Assembly (NCBI GenBank): GCA_035286745.1 | Contig: DATECU010000244.1 | Coordinates: 1-6,110, forward strand | Source: DATECU01 sp035286745 | GTDB taxonomy: Bacteria; Acidobacteriota; Vicinamibacteria; Fen-336 | DNA: 6,110 nucleotides | Direction of reading: 5' to 3' | In this document: positions 1 to 4,482 of the stretch, in pieces | Numbering within the stretch: position 1 is the stretch's first letter | Layout: each line of letters opens with the position of its first letter | Made by a program: the position numbers and the translations under genes | The notes under the pieces: generated by a model | Seen by the model: only the letters and a program-made list of their open reading frames with translations | Told to the model about the DNA's origin: nothing | The model's database searches: none

Positions 1-88
1 CTTGCAGGGTGGGGTCGAGAGCGGCCAGACCCTCGGCCATGGACCGGGTGAAGAGGCCCTCGTCGTCGACGATCAGGACGTGCTTCAC
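1..88 (-). CDS. Response regulator, receiver domain N-terminus (partial, cut by window edge)
   Basis: Only the first 29 codons are visible, starting at a GTG (86-88) and running off the left edge. The peptide begins MKHVLIVDDEGLFTRSM: a hydrophobic first strand followed by the acidic pair D8-D9 that binds Mg2+ in CheY-like receiver domains. The phosphorylated aspartate, expected near residue 53, and any output domain lie outside. A GGGGA stretch a few bases upstream is a reasonable ribosome site, and an in-frame TGA (110-112, the stop of the upstream gene) limits extension. The gene follows a histidine kinase and a small cysteine protein on the same strand with only a 21-base gap, so it is inferred to be the kinase's cognate phosphoacceptor. 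The output type (DNA binding, enzymatic or single-domain) cannot be told. Confidence 0.85.
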   Translation of the reverse strand, partial: MKHVLIVDDEGLFTRSMAEGLAALDPTLQ

Positions 89-109
89 CGGGTCCCCGCC
101 ACCGCGCCC

Positions 110-289
110 TCAGTCGTAGGCCCAGGCGGGACACGCCGAGCCGTCCTTGGTCTCCACCGGCTTGCCGAAGTGGAGGCAGTAGAAGCTGGCACCCAATTGG
201 GACGCCGGCTGGCCCTTGGGGTCCTTCTCCGCCGCGTGCTTGCAGGCGGAGCAGCCGTTCATCTGCTGGAACTTGGAGATCTCGACCAT
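110..289 (-). CDS. Small four-cysteine protein (59 aa) between kinase and response regulator
   Basis: A 59-residue protein starts at ATG 287-289 with a good ribosome site (AGAGGA, six bases before the ATG) that lies inside the 3' end of the kinase gene. I do not recognise a named family. Visible features are four cysteines, C13 and C16 in a CxxC, C38 after an aromatic pair (FYC), and C53 in a CPAW motif near the C-terminus. There is no signal peptide or membrane segment. Four cysteines in so short a cytoplasmic protein suggest one metal site (zinc or iron-sulfur) or a redox thiol pair; this is inference. The first 31 bases overlap the kinase gene and the stop is 21 bases before the response regulator start, so the three genes are almost certainly one translationally coupled unit. 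It may be an accessory sensor or modulator of the kinase. Confidence 0.8.
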   Translation of the reverse strand: MVEISKFQQMNGCSACKHAAEKDPKGQPASQLGASFYCLHFGKPVETKDGSACPAWAYD

Positions 290-1380
290 GGTCTTTCCTC
301 TCGGGGCGGGCCGGCGCGAAGCGAGGGAGTGGCTGGCAGGGTGATGGTGACCAAGGTGCCCACCTGGGGGCGGCTCCGGATCTCGATGGTGCCCGCCATC
401 CGGGCCAGCATCTTCTTCGCGATCACCAGGCCCAGACCGGTGCCGGTGGGTTTGGTGCTGGCGAACGGCTTGAACAGGTTGCGTTGTTCGGCGTCGCTCA
501 TGCCGCAACCGCTGTCCTCGACCTGAATCGCCACCGAGCCCCGCATGGGAAAGGCGTGCAGGCGGACCTCGCGCCGCGGCCGCCCGCTCACCGCATCCGC
601 TGCGTTGGTGAGCAGGTTGAGCAGGACCTGGTGCAGCGCCCGGGGATCCAGCCGCGCCGGTCCCAGGTCGGCGGGGACCACCAGGGTGGTCAGGATTCCC
701 TGTTTGCGAAAATCCGGGAACACCAGGGCCGCGATCTTGCGCAGGAAGGCTGCGACATCGACCTCCTGCAGGCTGTACTCCTCGTACATGCTGAAGCTCT
801 TGAGGGAAGCCAGGAGCTCCTCAAGGCGAGTGATCTCCGCAAGCGAGCGATCGAGGTACTCGGTGACGCTCTCCTGGGGGAACCGCTCGATGTTGTTCCG
901 GAGCACGGAGAGCGCGGTCTTGATCGAGTTGACGGGGTTGCCGATTTCGTGGCGCACGCTGGCGAAGACGTAGCCGATGTTGTTCATGACCTCGGCGGCC
1001 TCGGCGACCGCCTCCAGCCGCGCCTTCTCGGTGATGTCGCGGACGAAGAGCCACACGAACCGAGGGATGCGGTAGACGGAGTAGCCGAGCAGCCGCCCCT
1101 CGACACGGAGCGGCGGCGCCGCCCATGGCTCCCGCCCGCTAGGCTCGGGAGCCCCCGCCAGCAGCTTCTCGTGAAGGGCCTGGTAGTCGATCGAGGGGCA
1201 GACGCCAGCCAGGAGTTGGGCCGCCTCTCCGTTGACGAAGAGAACCTTCCCCTCCTCGGTATCGAAGAGGACGATGCCGAGGTTGACGCTCTGCATCACC
1301 TCCGCGAAGACGCACTCGCCCGGGCAGGGGCTCTTGCTGATCGGACACTCGCGGGCGTGGAGGCAATCGGGGTCGGACAC
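259..1380 (-). CDS. Soluble PAS-domain sensor histidine kinase with N-terminal cysteine cluster
   Basis: A 373-residue kinase that should autophosphorylate on histidine and pass the phosphate to the response regulator downstream. From the chosen GTG (1378-1380), the order is a cysteine cluster (C6, C12, C19, C23), a PAS domain at about 24-118 ending in FVRDITEKARLEA, an HisKA dimerisation domain with the H-box RHEIGNPVNSIK (H144), and an HATPase_c domain with the N-box LLTNAADAV (N259), G1 box DSGCGM (from D289) and G2 box GTGLGL (from G313). There is no transmembrane segment, so the signal is sensed in the cytoplasm. GTG 1380 was preferred because GAGAGG lies eight bases upstream; a TTG at 1440 would add 20 arginine- and glycine-rich residues. 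The last 31 bases overlap the start of the next gene, and the tail after the final strand (VTITLPA) looks non-conserved. Bound cofactor and signal are unknown. Confidence 0.9.
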   Translation of the reverse strand: MSDPDCLHARECPISKSPCPGECVFAEVMQSVNLGIVLFDTEEGKVLFVNGEAAQLLAGVCPSIDYQALHEKLLAGAPEPSGREPWAAPPLRVEGRLLGYSVYRIPRFVWLFVRDITEKARLEAVAEAAEVMNNIGYVFASVRHEIGNPVNSIKTALSVLRNNIERFPQESVTEYLDRSLAEITRLEELLASLKSFSMYEEYSLQEVDVAAFLRKIAALVFPDFRKQGILTTLVVPADLGPARLDPRALHQVLLNLLTNAADAVSGRPRREVRLHAFPMRGSVAIQVEDSGCGMSDAEQRNLFKPFASTKPTGTGLGLVIAKKMLARMAGTIEIRSRPQVGTLVTITLPATPSLRAGPPREERPWSRSPSSSR

Positions 1381-1461
1381 TTGGTGCGCCTCTCTCGACC
1401 CTCGCCGACCCCGGAGGGGAGGTCGGCGTGGCCCGGACAACCGGTCACAGCGTCCACATGC

Positions 1462-1491
1462 AATGTACGGTCTCGGGGGCTGTTATGGCAA
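1462..1491 (-). promoter_or_regulatory. Candidate sigma-70 promoter for the kinase operon
   Basis: On the minus strand, TTGCCA (1486-1491, five of six to the -35 consensus) is followed after 18 bases by TACATT (1462-1467, four of six to the -10). Transcription would start near 1455, about 75 bases before the preferred GTG of the kinase. It lies in a locally AT-richer part of a very GC-rich window. This is a consensus match only; no start site is known. Confidence 0.35.
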
Positions 1492-1519
1492 CAAGCAACT
1501 TGTAAAACGCGAAGCGGAC

Positions 1520-1536
1520 GGCTGTTAGTGACAGCC
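1520..1536. repeat. Small inverted repeat (possible operator) upstream of the kinase promoter
   Basis: GGCTGT (1520-1525) and ACAGCC (1531-1536) form a perfect six-base inverted repeat around a five-base centre. It is followed at 1537-1550 by an AT-only-but-one stretch (TATTAATACTAAAA) that stands out in this GC-rich DNA. Its centre is about 73 bases upstream of the predicted kinase start site, a usual place for an activator. There is no T-run on either side in the orientation needed for an intrinsic terminator. The rest of 1381-1666 shows no gene. Confidence 0.3.
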
Positions 1537-1666
1537 TATTAATACTAAAACGACGCGGAGTTCGAAACCGAACACCGAGGGGGCCTTCTTGGTCCTCTTG
1601 GTCGATTCGGCTTCTCGGAGGCTCGCGGCGGCCGGCCATCTCCCGGGCCGGGACGAGTTCGATCGG

Positions 1667-1879
1667 CTATCGTCCCTTGGGGAAGAAGGCCAGCAGCAGG
1701 CCGATCAAGGTGCCCACCCCGGCCGCATAACGGAGCAGCTCCCACTTGCCGGCGGGGTAGTTGAGGGAGTCCCCCAGGCTCACCCCCGGGGGCACCGGCT
1801 GCAGCCGAGTCAGCTCGCTGCCGCAGTAGAAGAAGGCCAGGATGCCTCCGCAGAGAAGGATCAGGGCGGCGTTGCGCAT
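1667..1879 (-). CDS. Small two-helix membrane protein (70 aa)
   Basis: A 70-residue hydrophobic protein I do not recognise. Residues about 3-19 (AALILLCGGILAFFYCG) and about 50-66 (RYAAGVGTLIGLLLAFF) are likely membrane helices, joined by a roughly 30-residue polar loop with several prolines and glycines; the C-terminus ends in a basic PKGR. The helix hairpin suggests an inner-membrane protein with both ends on the same side. The ATG (1877-1879) is two bases after the stop of the enoyl-CoA hydratase, and its ribosome site (GGGAGAG) lies inside the end of that gene, so translation is probably coupled. Codon use matches its neighbours. Whether it has any functional link to acyl-CoA metabolism is unknown. 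Confidence 0.7.
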   Translation of the reverse strand: MRNAALILLCGGILAFFYCGSELTRLQPVPPGVSLGDSLNYPAGKWELLRYAAGVGTLIGLLLAFFPKGR

Positions 1880-1881
1880 GG

Positions 1882-2661
1882 CTACTCTCCCGTGAAGACC
1901 GGCTTCCTCTTGTCGAGGAAGGCCTGGGTCCCCTCCATCTTGTCCCTGGACTCGAAGGTGATGGCCTGGGCGGTGGACTCGAAGGCCAGCCCGGCCGAGA
2001 GCGGCATCTGAGACGACGCGTTGAGCGCGGCCTTGGCCAGGCGCACCGCCAGCGGGCCCAGAGCCAGCACCCGATCGGCCATGGCCCGGGCCGCCGCCAA
2101 GAGGCTCTCCCCCGGCACCACCTGGCTGACCAGTCCCACGGCAAGGGCCATCCGGGCATCCCAGCGGGCTCCGGTGAGGATCATCTCCTTGGCCCGGCCC
2201 AGGCCCACGATGCGGGGCAATCGTTGGGTGCCGCCGGCGCCGGGGATGATCCCCAGGCTGGGTTCGGGAAGACCGAAGACCGCGTTCTCGGCCGCGATGC
2301 GGAGGTCGCAGGCCAGGGCCAGCTCGCAGCCGCCGCCAAACGCGACGCCGTTGACGGCGGCGATGGACACCGCCTCATGGCTCTCCACCGCCGTCATCAA
2401 GCGGGAGTTGATGGAAGCCAGGGCGTCGTCGCGCCTGCGCTCGCGGATGGCCCGGATGTCGGCCCCGGAGACGAAGGCCCGGTCTCCAGCCCCGGTGACG
2501 ATGAGAACGCCCACCCCTGCCGCGGCGGCCTCGGCCAGGGCCCGGTGGAACTCCTCGACGGTCGCGCCGTCCAGCGCGTTGCGGGCGCTCGGCCGGTCCA
2601 CGGTCAGGGTGGCGACGCGCCCATCGATCTCGAGGCGGAGGTTCTGGTAGCTCATGCTCAT
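1882..2661 (-). CDS. Enoyl-CoA hydratase/isomerase (crotonase family)
   Basis: A 259-residue, full-length crotonase. Family members hydrate trans-2-enoyl-CoA to 3-hydroxyacyl-CoA in beta-oxidation and related acid degradation. The oxyanion-hole segments are present (FVSGADI, with A67 matching rat A98, and NGVAFGGGCELALACD, with G110 matching rat G141). Both catalytic glutamates of true hydratases are kept: E113 in GGGCE and E133 in LPEPSLG, followed by the signature GIIPGAGGTQRLPR. The C-terminus has the usual helical trimerisation region and ends in FLDKRKPVFTGE, typical of short-chain hydratases. The start is the first of two close ATGs (2661 and 2655); neither has a strong ribosome site. 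The substrate cannot be assigned. It is transcribed divergently from the selenoprotein gene and leads a two-gene unit with the small membrane protein. Confidence 0.93.
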   Translation of the reverse strand: MSMSYQNLRLEIDGRVATLTVDRPSARNALDGATVEEFHRALAEAAAAGVGVLIVTGAGDRAFVSGADIRAIRERRRDDALASINSRLMTAVESHEAVSIAAVNGVAFGGGCELALACDLRIAAENAVFGLPEPSLGIIPGAGGTQRLPRIVGLGRAKEMILTGARWDARMALAVGLVSQVVPGESLLAAARAMADRVLALGPLAVRLAKAALNASSQMPLSAGLAFESTAQAITFESRDKMEGTQAFLDKRKPVFTGE

Positions 2662-2681
2662 CCCGACCCGGCGGCGGCCGG

Positions 2682-2710
2682 TTCGCCCCTTGCTCGGTGA
2701 CGAGTATAAT
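2682..2710 (+). promoter_or_regulatory. Promoter with perfect TATAAT for the selenoprotein gene
   Basis: A perfect -10 hexamer TATAAT (2705-2710) lies in a stretch that is otherwise GC-rich. A weak -35 candidate, TTCGCC (2682-2687, three of six), sits 17 bases upstream. A four-base-arm inverted repeat, CTCG-GTGA-CGAG (2693-2704), fills the spacer and abuts the -10. Initiation would fall at about 2717, directly before the ATG at 2718, which would make the mRNA leaderless or nearly so. No Shine-Dalgarno sequence precedes the ATG, in agreement with this. Confidence 0.5.
2703..2708 (-). promoter_or_regulatory. Candidate -10 element for the enoyl-CoA hydratase operon
   Basis: Read on the minus strand, the AT-rich box of the divergent region gives TATACT (five of six to the -10 consensus), overlapping the plus-strand TATAAT. 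Initiation near 2696 would give a leader of about 35 bases. No convincing -35 is seen at 17-18 bases. The 56-base intergenic gap has no other AT-rich site that could serve this gene. Confidence 0.3.
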
Positions 2711-2717
2711 CCGGTCG

Positions 2718-2951
2718 ATGGCCGCGCCGCGACGTATCCTGGTCTTCGGTAAGGACACCTGACCCCACACCACGGAGGCCCGGGAGGCCTACGCAGCGAA
2801 GGGCTACCAGGTCGACTACCGTGACGTGAAGAAGTCCCCGGCCGATCTGGACGAGATGCTCCGCCACACCGACGGCGAGCGGCGGGTTCCGGTCCTGGTC
2901 GAGAACGGCCGGGTCAGCATCGGCTTCGGCGGGGGAACCCGAGGCGTCTAA
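2718..2951 (+). CDS. Glutaredoxin-like selenoprotein (Uxx-star type), in-frame TGA at codon 15 read as selenocysteine
   Basis: Reading from ATG 2718 to TAA 2949-2951 gives 77 residues with one internal TGA (2760-2762). The peptide runs RRILVFGKDT-U-PHTTEAREAY: a first beta strand, then the redox residue at the start of the first helix, exactly where glutaredoxins have the active cysteine of CPYC. The rest fits a short thioredoxin fold: YQVDYRDVKK (strand 2), a helix (PADLDEMLRHTDG), the cis-proline motif RVPVLVENG (P58) and a closing SIGFGGGT. The second active-site cysteine is replaced by threonine (U-P-H-T), as in the glutaredoxin-like family annotated as Uxx-star (seleno)proteins, whose partners are not settled. 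A SECIS-type hairpin follows the TGA. A pseudogene made by Cys-to-stop mutation is the alternative. It is less likely because the frame is otherwise intact, the TGA sits at the catalytic position and is followed by C. The PEGA gene follows 25 bases later. Confidence 0.85.
2773..2793 (+). promoter_or_regulatory. Bacterial SECIS element for selenocysteine insertion
   Basis: Directly downstream of the TGA, AGGCC (2776-2780) pairs perfectly with GGCCT (2786-2790) around a five-base loop, CGGGA (2781-2785). After one G/A mismatch (2775/2791), two more pairs extend the stem (2773-2774 with 2792-2793). The apical loop begins 18 bases after the TGA and has a G at its second position. Both agree with the described bacterial SECIS pattern (loop about 16-37 bases from UGA, guanine among the first two loop bases), which is recognised by the elongation factor SelB. 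The element lies inside the coding sequence, as usual in bacteria. Confidence 0.7.
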
Positions 2952-2976
2952 CGGAGGCCGGTCCGGTCTCTCCCCC

Positions 2977-3882
2977 ATGAGCCTGCTCTCGGAAACCCCG
3001 CCTGCGCCCGGCCCCGGTCGGCTGAGGATCGTCATGGTGGTGGTCACGCTCGCCGTGGCGGCGGCCGGCGTCGGTTACTGGGTGGTGTTGCGCACGCCGG
3101 CTCGGGGTCCCGTGCGACCTTCGCCAGCCAGCGCCGGAGCGAAACCCATACCGCGGGTGGAGCCCGCCGAGACGGGGAGCCTCGAGGTCACCACCGACGC
3201 ACAGGCTGCGCGCGTCTTCGTCGACGGCCGATCGGTGGGCGTCGCGCCGCAGCGGGTCGACGGCCTGGCAGCCGGGGGGCACCCGGTGCGGGTGGAGAAG
3301 GAGGGGCTGACCGCCTACCAACTGGAGGCGCACGTGATCCCGGGACAGGTGACCCGGGTGCGCGCTCGTTTGGTGGCACCGATCCCCGCCAGGAGCCTGC
3401 GGGTGACGAGCGACGTCCCGGGCGCTTCCGTGTTCCTCGACCGCAGGTTCCTGGGCAAGACGCCGGTCGAGATCGAAGGGGTGGAGCCCGGTCCCCACCG
3501 GCTCAACGTCTCCGTCGAGGGCTATGAGATGCATGCGGAGACCCTCGAGGTCGGCGAGGGAGCCCGCGAGGTCGTGGTGCGGTTCAAGGAGATCAAGCTC
3601 GACGAGTCGGTGGCGGTGGCCCACAAGCACGGCCTGGGTTCCTGCCAGGGGCGCCTGGTGGCTGCGGTCCAGGGCCTGCGCTACGAGACGGCGAAGGCGG
3701 ACGACGCCTTCTCGGTGCCCCTCGAGGGGATCGAGGAACTGAGCGTCGACTACTTGAAGTCCAGCCTCCGCCTGAGGCTGCGCGGCGGCCGCAGCTACAA
3801 CTTCAGCGGGCAGAGCGCGGATGCGCTGCTGGGCTTCCAGAAGAAGGTGGAGGCCGCCCGGCAGCGGCTGGCTGCCGGCTGA
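2977..3882 (+). CDS. Membrane-anchored protein with two PEGA domains and a PH-like C-terminal domain
   Basis: A 301-residue protein. A hydrophobic segment at about 18-37 (IVMVVVTLAVAAAGVGYWVV), preceded by R15 and R17, should anchor it in the inner membrane with the rest outside the cytoplasm; a proline- and alanine-rich linker (39-65) follows. Two PEGA domains come next, at about 68-132 (GSLEVTTDAQAARVFVDG, then GVAPQRVDGLAAGGHPV) and about 139-206 (VPGASVFLDRRFLGKTPVEI and EPGPHRLNVSVEGYE). Residues about 213-298 (HKHGLGSCQGRLVAAVQGLRY, LRLRLRGGRSYNFSG) resemble a small bacterial PH-like beta domain with a final helix. PEGA domains are typical of envelope proteins; the PH-like call is my pattern judgement. 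The ATG at 2977 has no good ribosome site, whereas ATG 3034 (residue 20) has GAGGA five bases before it but would drop the arginines in front of the helix. The gene is probably co-transcribed with the selenoprotein. Confidence 0.8.
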   Translation: MSLLSETPPAPGPGRLRIVMVVVTLAVAAAGVGYWVVLRTPARGPVRPSPASAGAKPIPRVEPAETGSLEVTTDAQAARVFVDGRSVGVAPQRVDGLAAGGHPVRVEKEGLTAYQLEAHVIPGQVTRVRARLVAPIPARSLRVTSDVPGASVFLDRRFLGKTPVEIEGVEPGPHRLNVSVEGYEMHAETLEVGEGAREVVVRFKEIKLDESVAVAHKHGLGSCQGRLVAAVQGLRYETAKADDAFSVPLEGIEELSVDYLKSSLRLRLRGGRSYNFSGQSADALLGFQKKVEAARQRLAAG

Positions 3883-3921
3883 GGGCTTCCCGAGCCGGGG
3901 AGGCGGCCCGAGAAGCCCTCA
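3880..3921. terminator. Shared hairpin between convergent genes (probable bidirectional terminator)
   Basis: TGAGGGCTTC (3880-3889) and GAAGCCCTCA (3912-3921) are perfect ten-base inverted arms around a 22-base GC-rich loop, in which GCC (3894-3896) and GGC (3905-3907) can pair again. The left arm begins with the stop codon of the PEGA gene. The right arm lies 23 bases past the stop of the convergent STAS gene, so one structure can serve both. No T-run follows on either strand, so it is not a classical intrinsic terminator; it may act with Rho or as an RNA 3'-end barrier. Confidence 0.5.
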
Positions 3922-3943
3922 TCCCTGGAATCAGCCGGACTCG

Positions 3944-4294
3944 TTACGCGGGTGAGAGCGCGAAGCTCCGTACCGCGTCGTCCTCACCGTCGTAGCTGTC
4001 GAACACGGTGACCAGTTTGGTGATGGCCAGCAGGTTGCGTACCCCTTTGGTGATGTTCGCGATCTTGAGCAGTCCGCCCTCGGCCTGAGCTAGGGCATGG
4101 CACCGCACGACGTGACCCAGGCCGCTCGAGTCCATGTGGGTCACCCCGCCGAGGTTCAAGACCAGCTTCTTCCATCCCTCACGAAGCGAGGCCAGCACCG
4201 CCTCTTGCAGTGCATCGCCTCCGTCTTGGAGGAGGATGCTGCCGACGAAATCCAGGACACACACGTCTTCCCGATGGCGCTTGTAGATATGCAT
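3944..4294 (-). CDS. STAS-domain anti-anti-sigma-factor-like protein
   Basis: A 116-residue single STAS domain. Proteins of this type (SpoIIAA/RsbV-like) bind and remove an anti-sigma kinase when unphosphorylated and are switched off by serine phosphorylation. The order fits: strand 1 (VCVLDFVGSIL), a helix (LQEAVLASLREG), strand KKLVLNLGGVTHMDSSGLG carrying the phosphorylation-site motif DSSGLG (D55-S56-S57-G58), a helix (HVVRCHALAQAEG), strand LLKIANI, then the helix and strand that end in VTVFDSYDGEDDAVRSF. Length is normal for the family. The ATG at 4292-4294 has GGGAG eight bases upstream. No anti-sigma kinase or PP2C phosphatase gene is next to it, so the partners must lie elsewhere and the pathway is not defined. 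It converges on the PEGA gene and has a 188-base upstream gap with regulatory structure. Confidence 0.88.
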   Translation of the reverse strand: MHIYKRHREDVCVLDFVGSILLQDGGDALQEAVLASLREGWKKLVLNLGGVTHMDSSGLGHVVRCHALAQAEGGLLKIANITKGVRNLLAITKLVTVFDSYDGEDDAVRSFALSPA

Positions 4295-4376
4295 GGTTGC
4301 TTCTCCCTAGGCTCTGGGTATTGCAAGGAACGCCACCACCGAACGGGACAAGTCCACGCGGCGCGGCCGGGAGGAG

Positions 4377-4422
4377 GCGTCTTCGGTGGGCGCCGCGGCG
4401 CCCGGACCGTTCTTGAAGACGC
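4377..4422. repeat. Large nested palindrome in the STAS leader region
   Basis: GCGTCTTC (4377-4384) and GAAGACGC (4415-4422) are perfect eight-base inverted arms. Between them lies a second, perfect 16-base palindrome, GGGCGCCGCGGCGCCC (4388-4403). On the predicted STAS transcript the structure would begin about five bases after the start site and could form a long, very stable hairpin or branched stem. It could also act as a 3'-end structure for the gene ending at 4483. No U-run follows in either direction. Confidence 0.45.
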
Positions 4423-4433
4423 TCGATACGCGA

Positions 4434-4442
4434 ATGCTACCA
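4434..4442 (-). promoter_or_regulatory. Candidate extended -10 promoter for the STAS gene
   Basis: On the minus strand TG-G-TAGCAT combines the extended -10 TG dinucleotide (4441-4442) with TAGCAT (4434-4439, four of six to TATAAT). The predicted start is about 4427. No -35 match is present at 17 bases, as expected for an activator-dependent or extended -10 promoter. Confidence 0.3.
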
Positions 4443-4447
4443 CAGAG

Positions 4448-4462
4448 CGCCCGATCCGGGCG
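4448..4462 (-). terminator. Short GC hairpin downstream of the 532-aa gene
   Basis: CGCCCG (4448-4453) pairs with CGGGCG (4457-4462) around an ATC loop, about 20 bases after the stop codon at 4483-4485. The stem is strong but no U-run follows on the minus strand, so termination would be weak or Rho-dependent. Its upper edge overlaps the CRP-like site by two bases. Confidence 0.3.
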
Positions 4463-4476
4463 TGACCGGGATCACA
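4461..4476. promoter_or_regulatory. CRP/FNR-family-like operator upstream of STAS
   Basis: CGTGA-CCGGGA-TCACA matches the CRP consensus TGTGA-N6-TCACA at nine of ten conserved bases, with the correct six-base spacer. The site lies between the stop of the 532-aa gene and the STAS promoter candidate. Its centre (between 4468 and 4469) is at -41.5 from the start predicted from the extended -10, the classic class II activation position. The regulator is not identified; other Crp-Fnr family members use related palindromes. Confidence 0.4.
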
Positions 4477-4482
4477 AACCCG

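Noticed and set aside
484..1542. Long plus-strand open frame antisense to the histidine kinase
   Set aside because: It is a shadow of GC-rich third-position bias; it lacks domain-like sequence, whereas the opposite strand carries all histidine-kinase boxes.
1555..1580. TTCGAA-containing stretch that resembles a tRNA T-loop on either strand
   Set aside because: The flanking bases do not make a five-pair T-stem, and no acceptor stem, anticodon arm or CCA end is present.
1587..1606. Short direct repeat of TCTTGGTC after the small membrane protein gene
   Set aside because: Only two eight-base copies with a one-base spacer, no further units; too small to interpret as a CRISPR, iteron or mobile-element mark.
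2718..2951. Reading the selenoprotein region as a pseudogene, or as two short fragments split by a stop
   Set aside because: The only stop is TGA, it falls exactly at the catalytic cysteine position, it is followed by C, and a SECIS-like hairpin lies at the right distance. The frame is otherwise intact up to a normal TAA.
2914..3630. Minus-strand open frame across the PEGA gene and the end of the selenoprotein gene
   Set aside because: Composition is typical of a reverse-complement shadow (rich in H, R, G, P), while the plus strand encodes recognisable PEGA domains.
4318..4345. Sigma-54-like sequence on the minus strand before STAS (TGGTGGCGTTCCTTGCA)
   Set aside because: The GG and GC elements are 11 bases apart instead of the strict 10, and the -24 box matches poorly.
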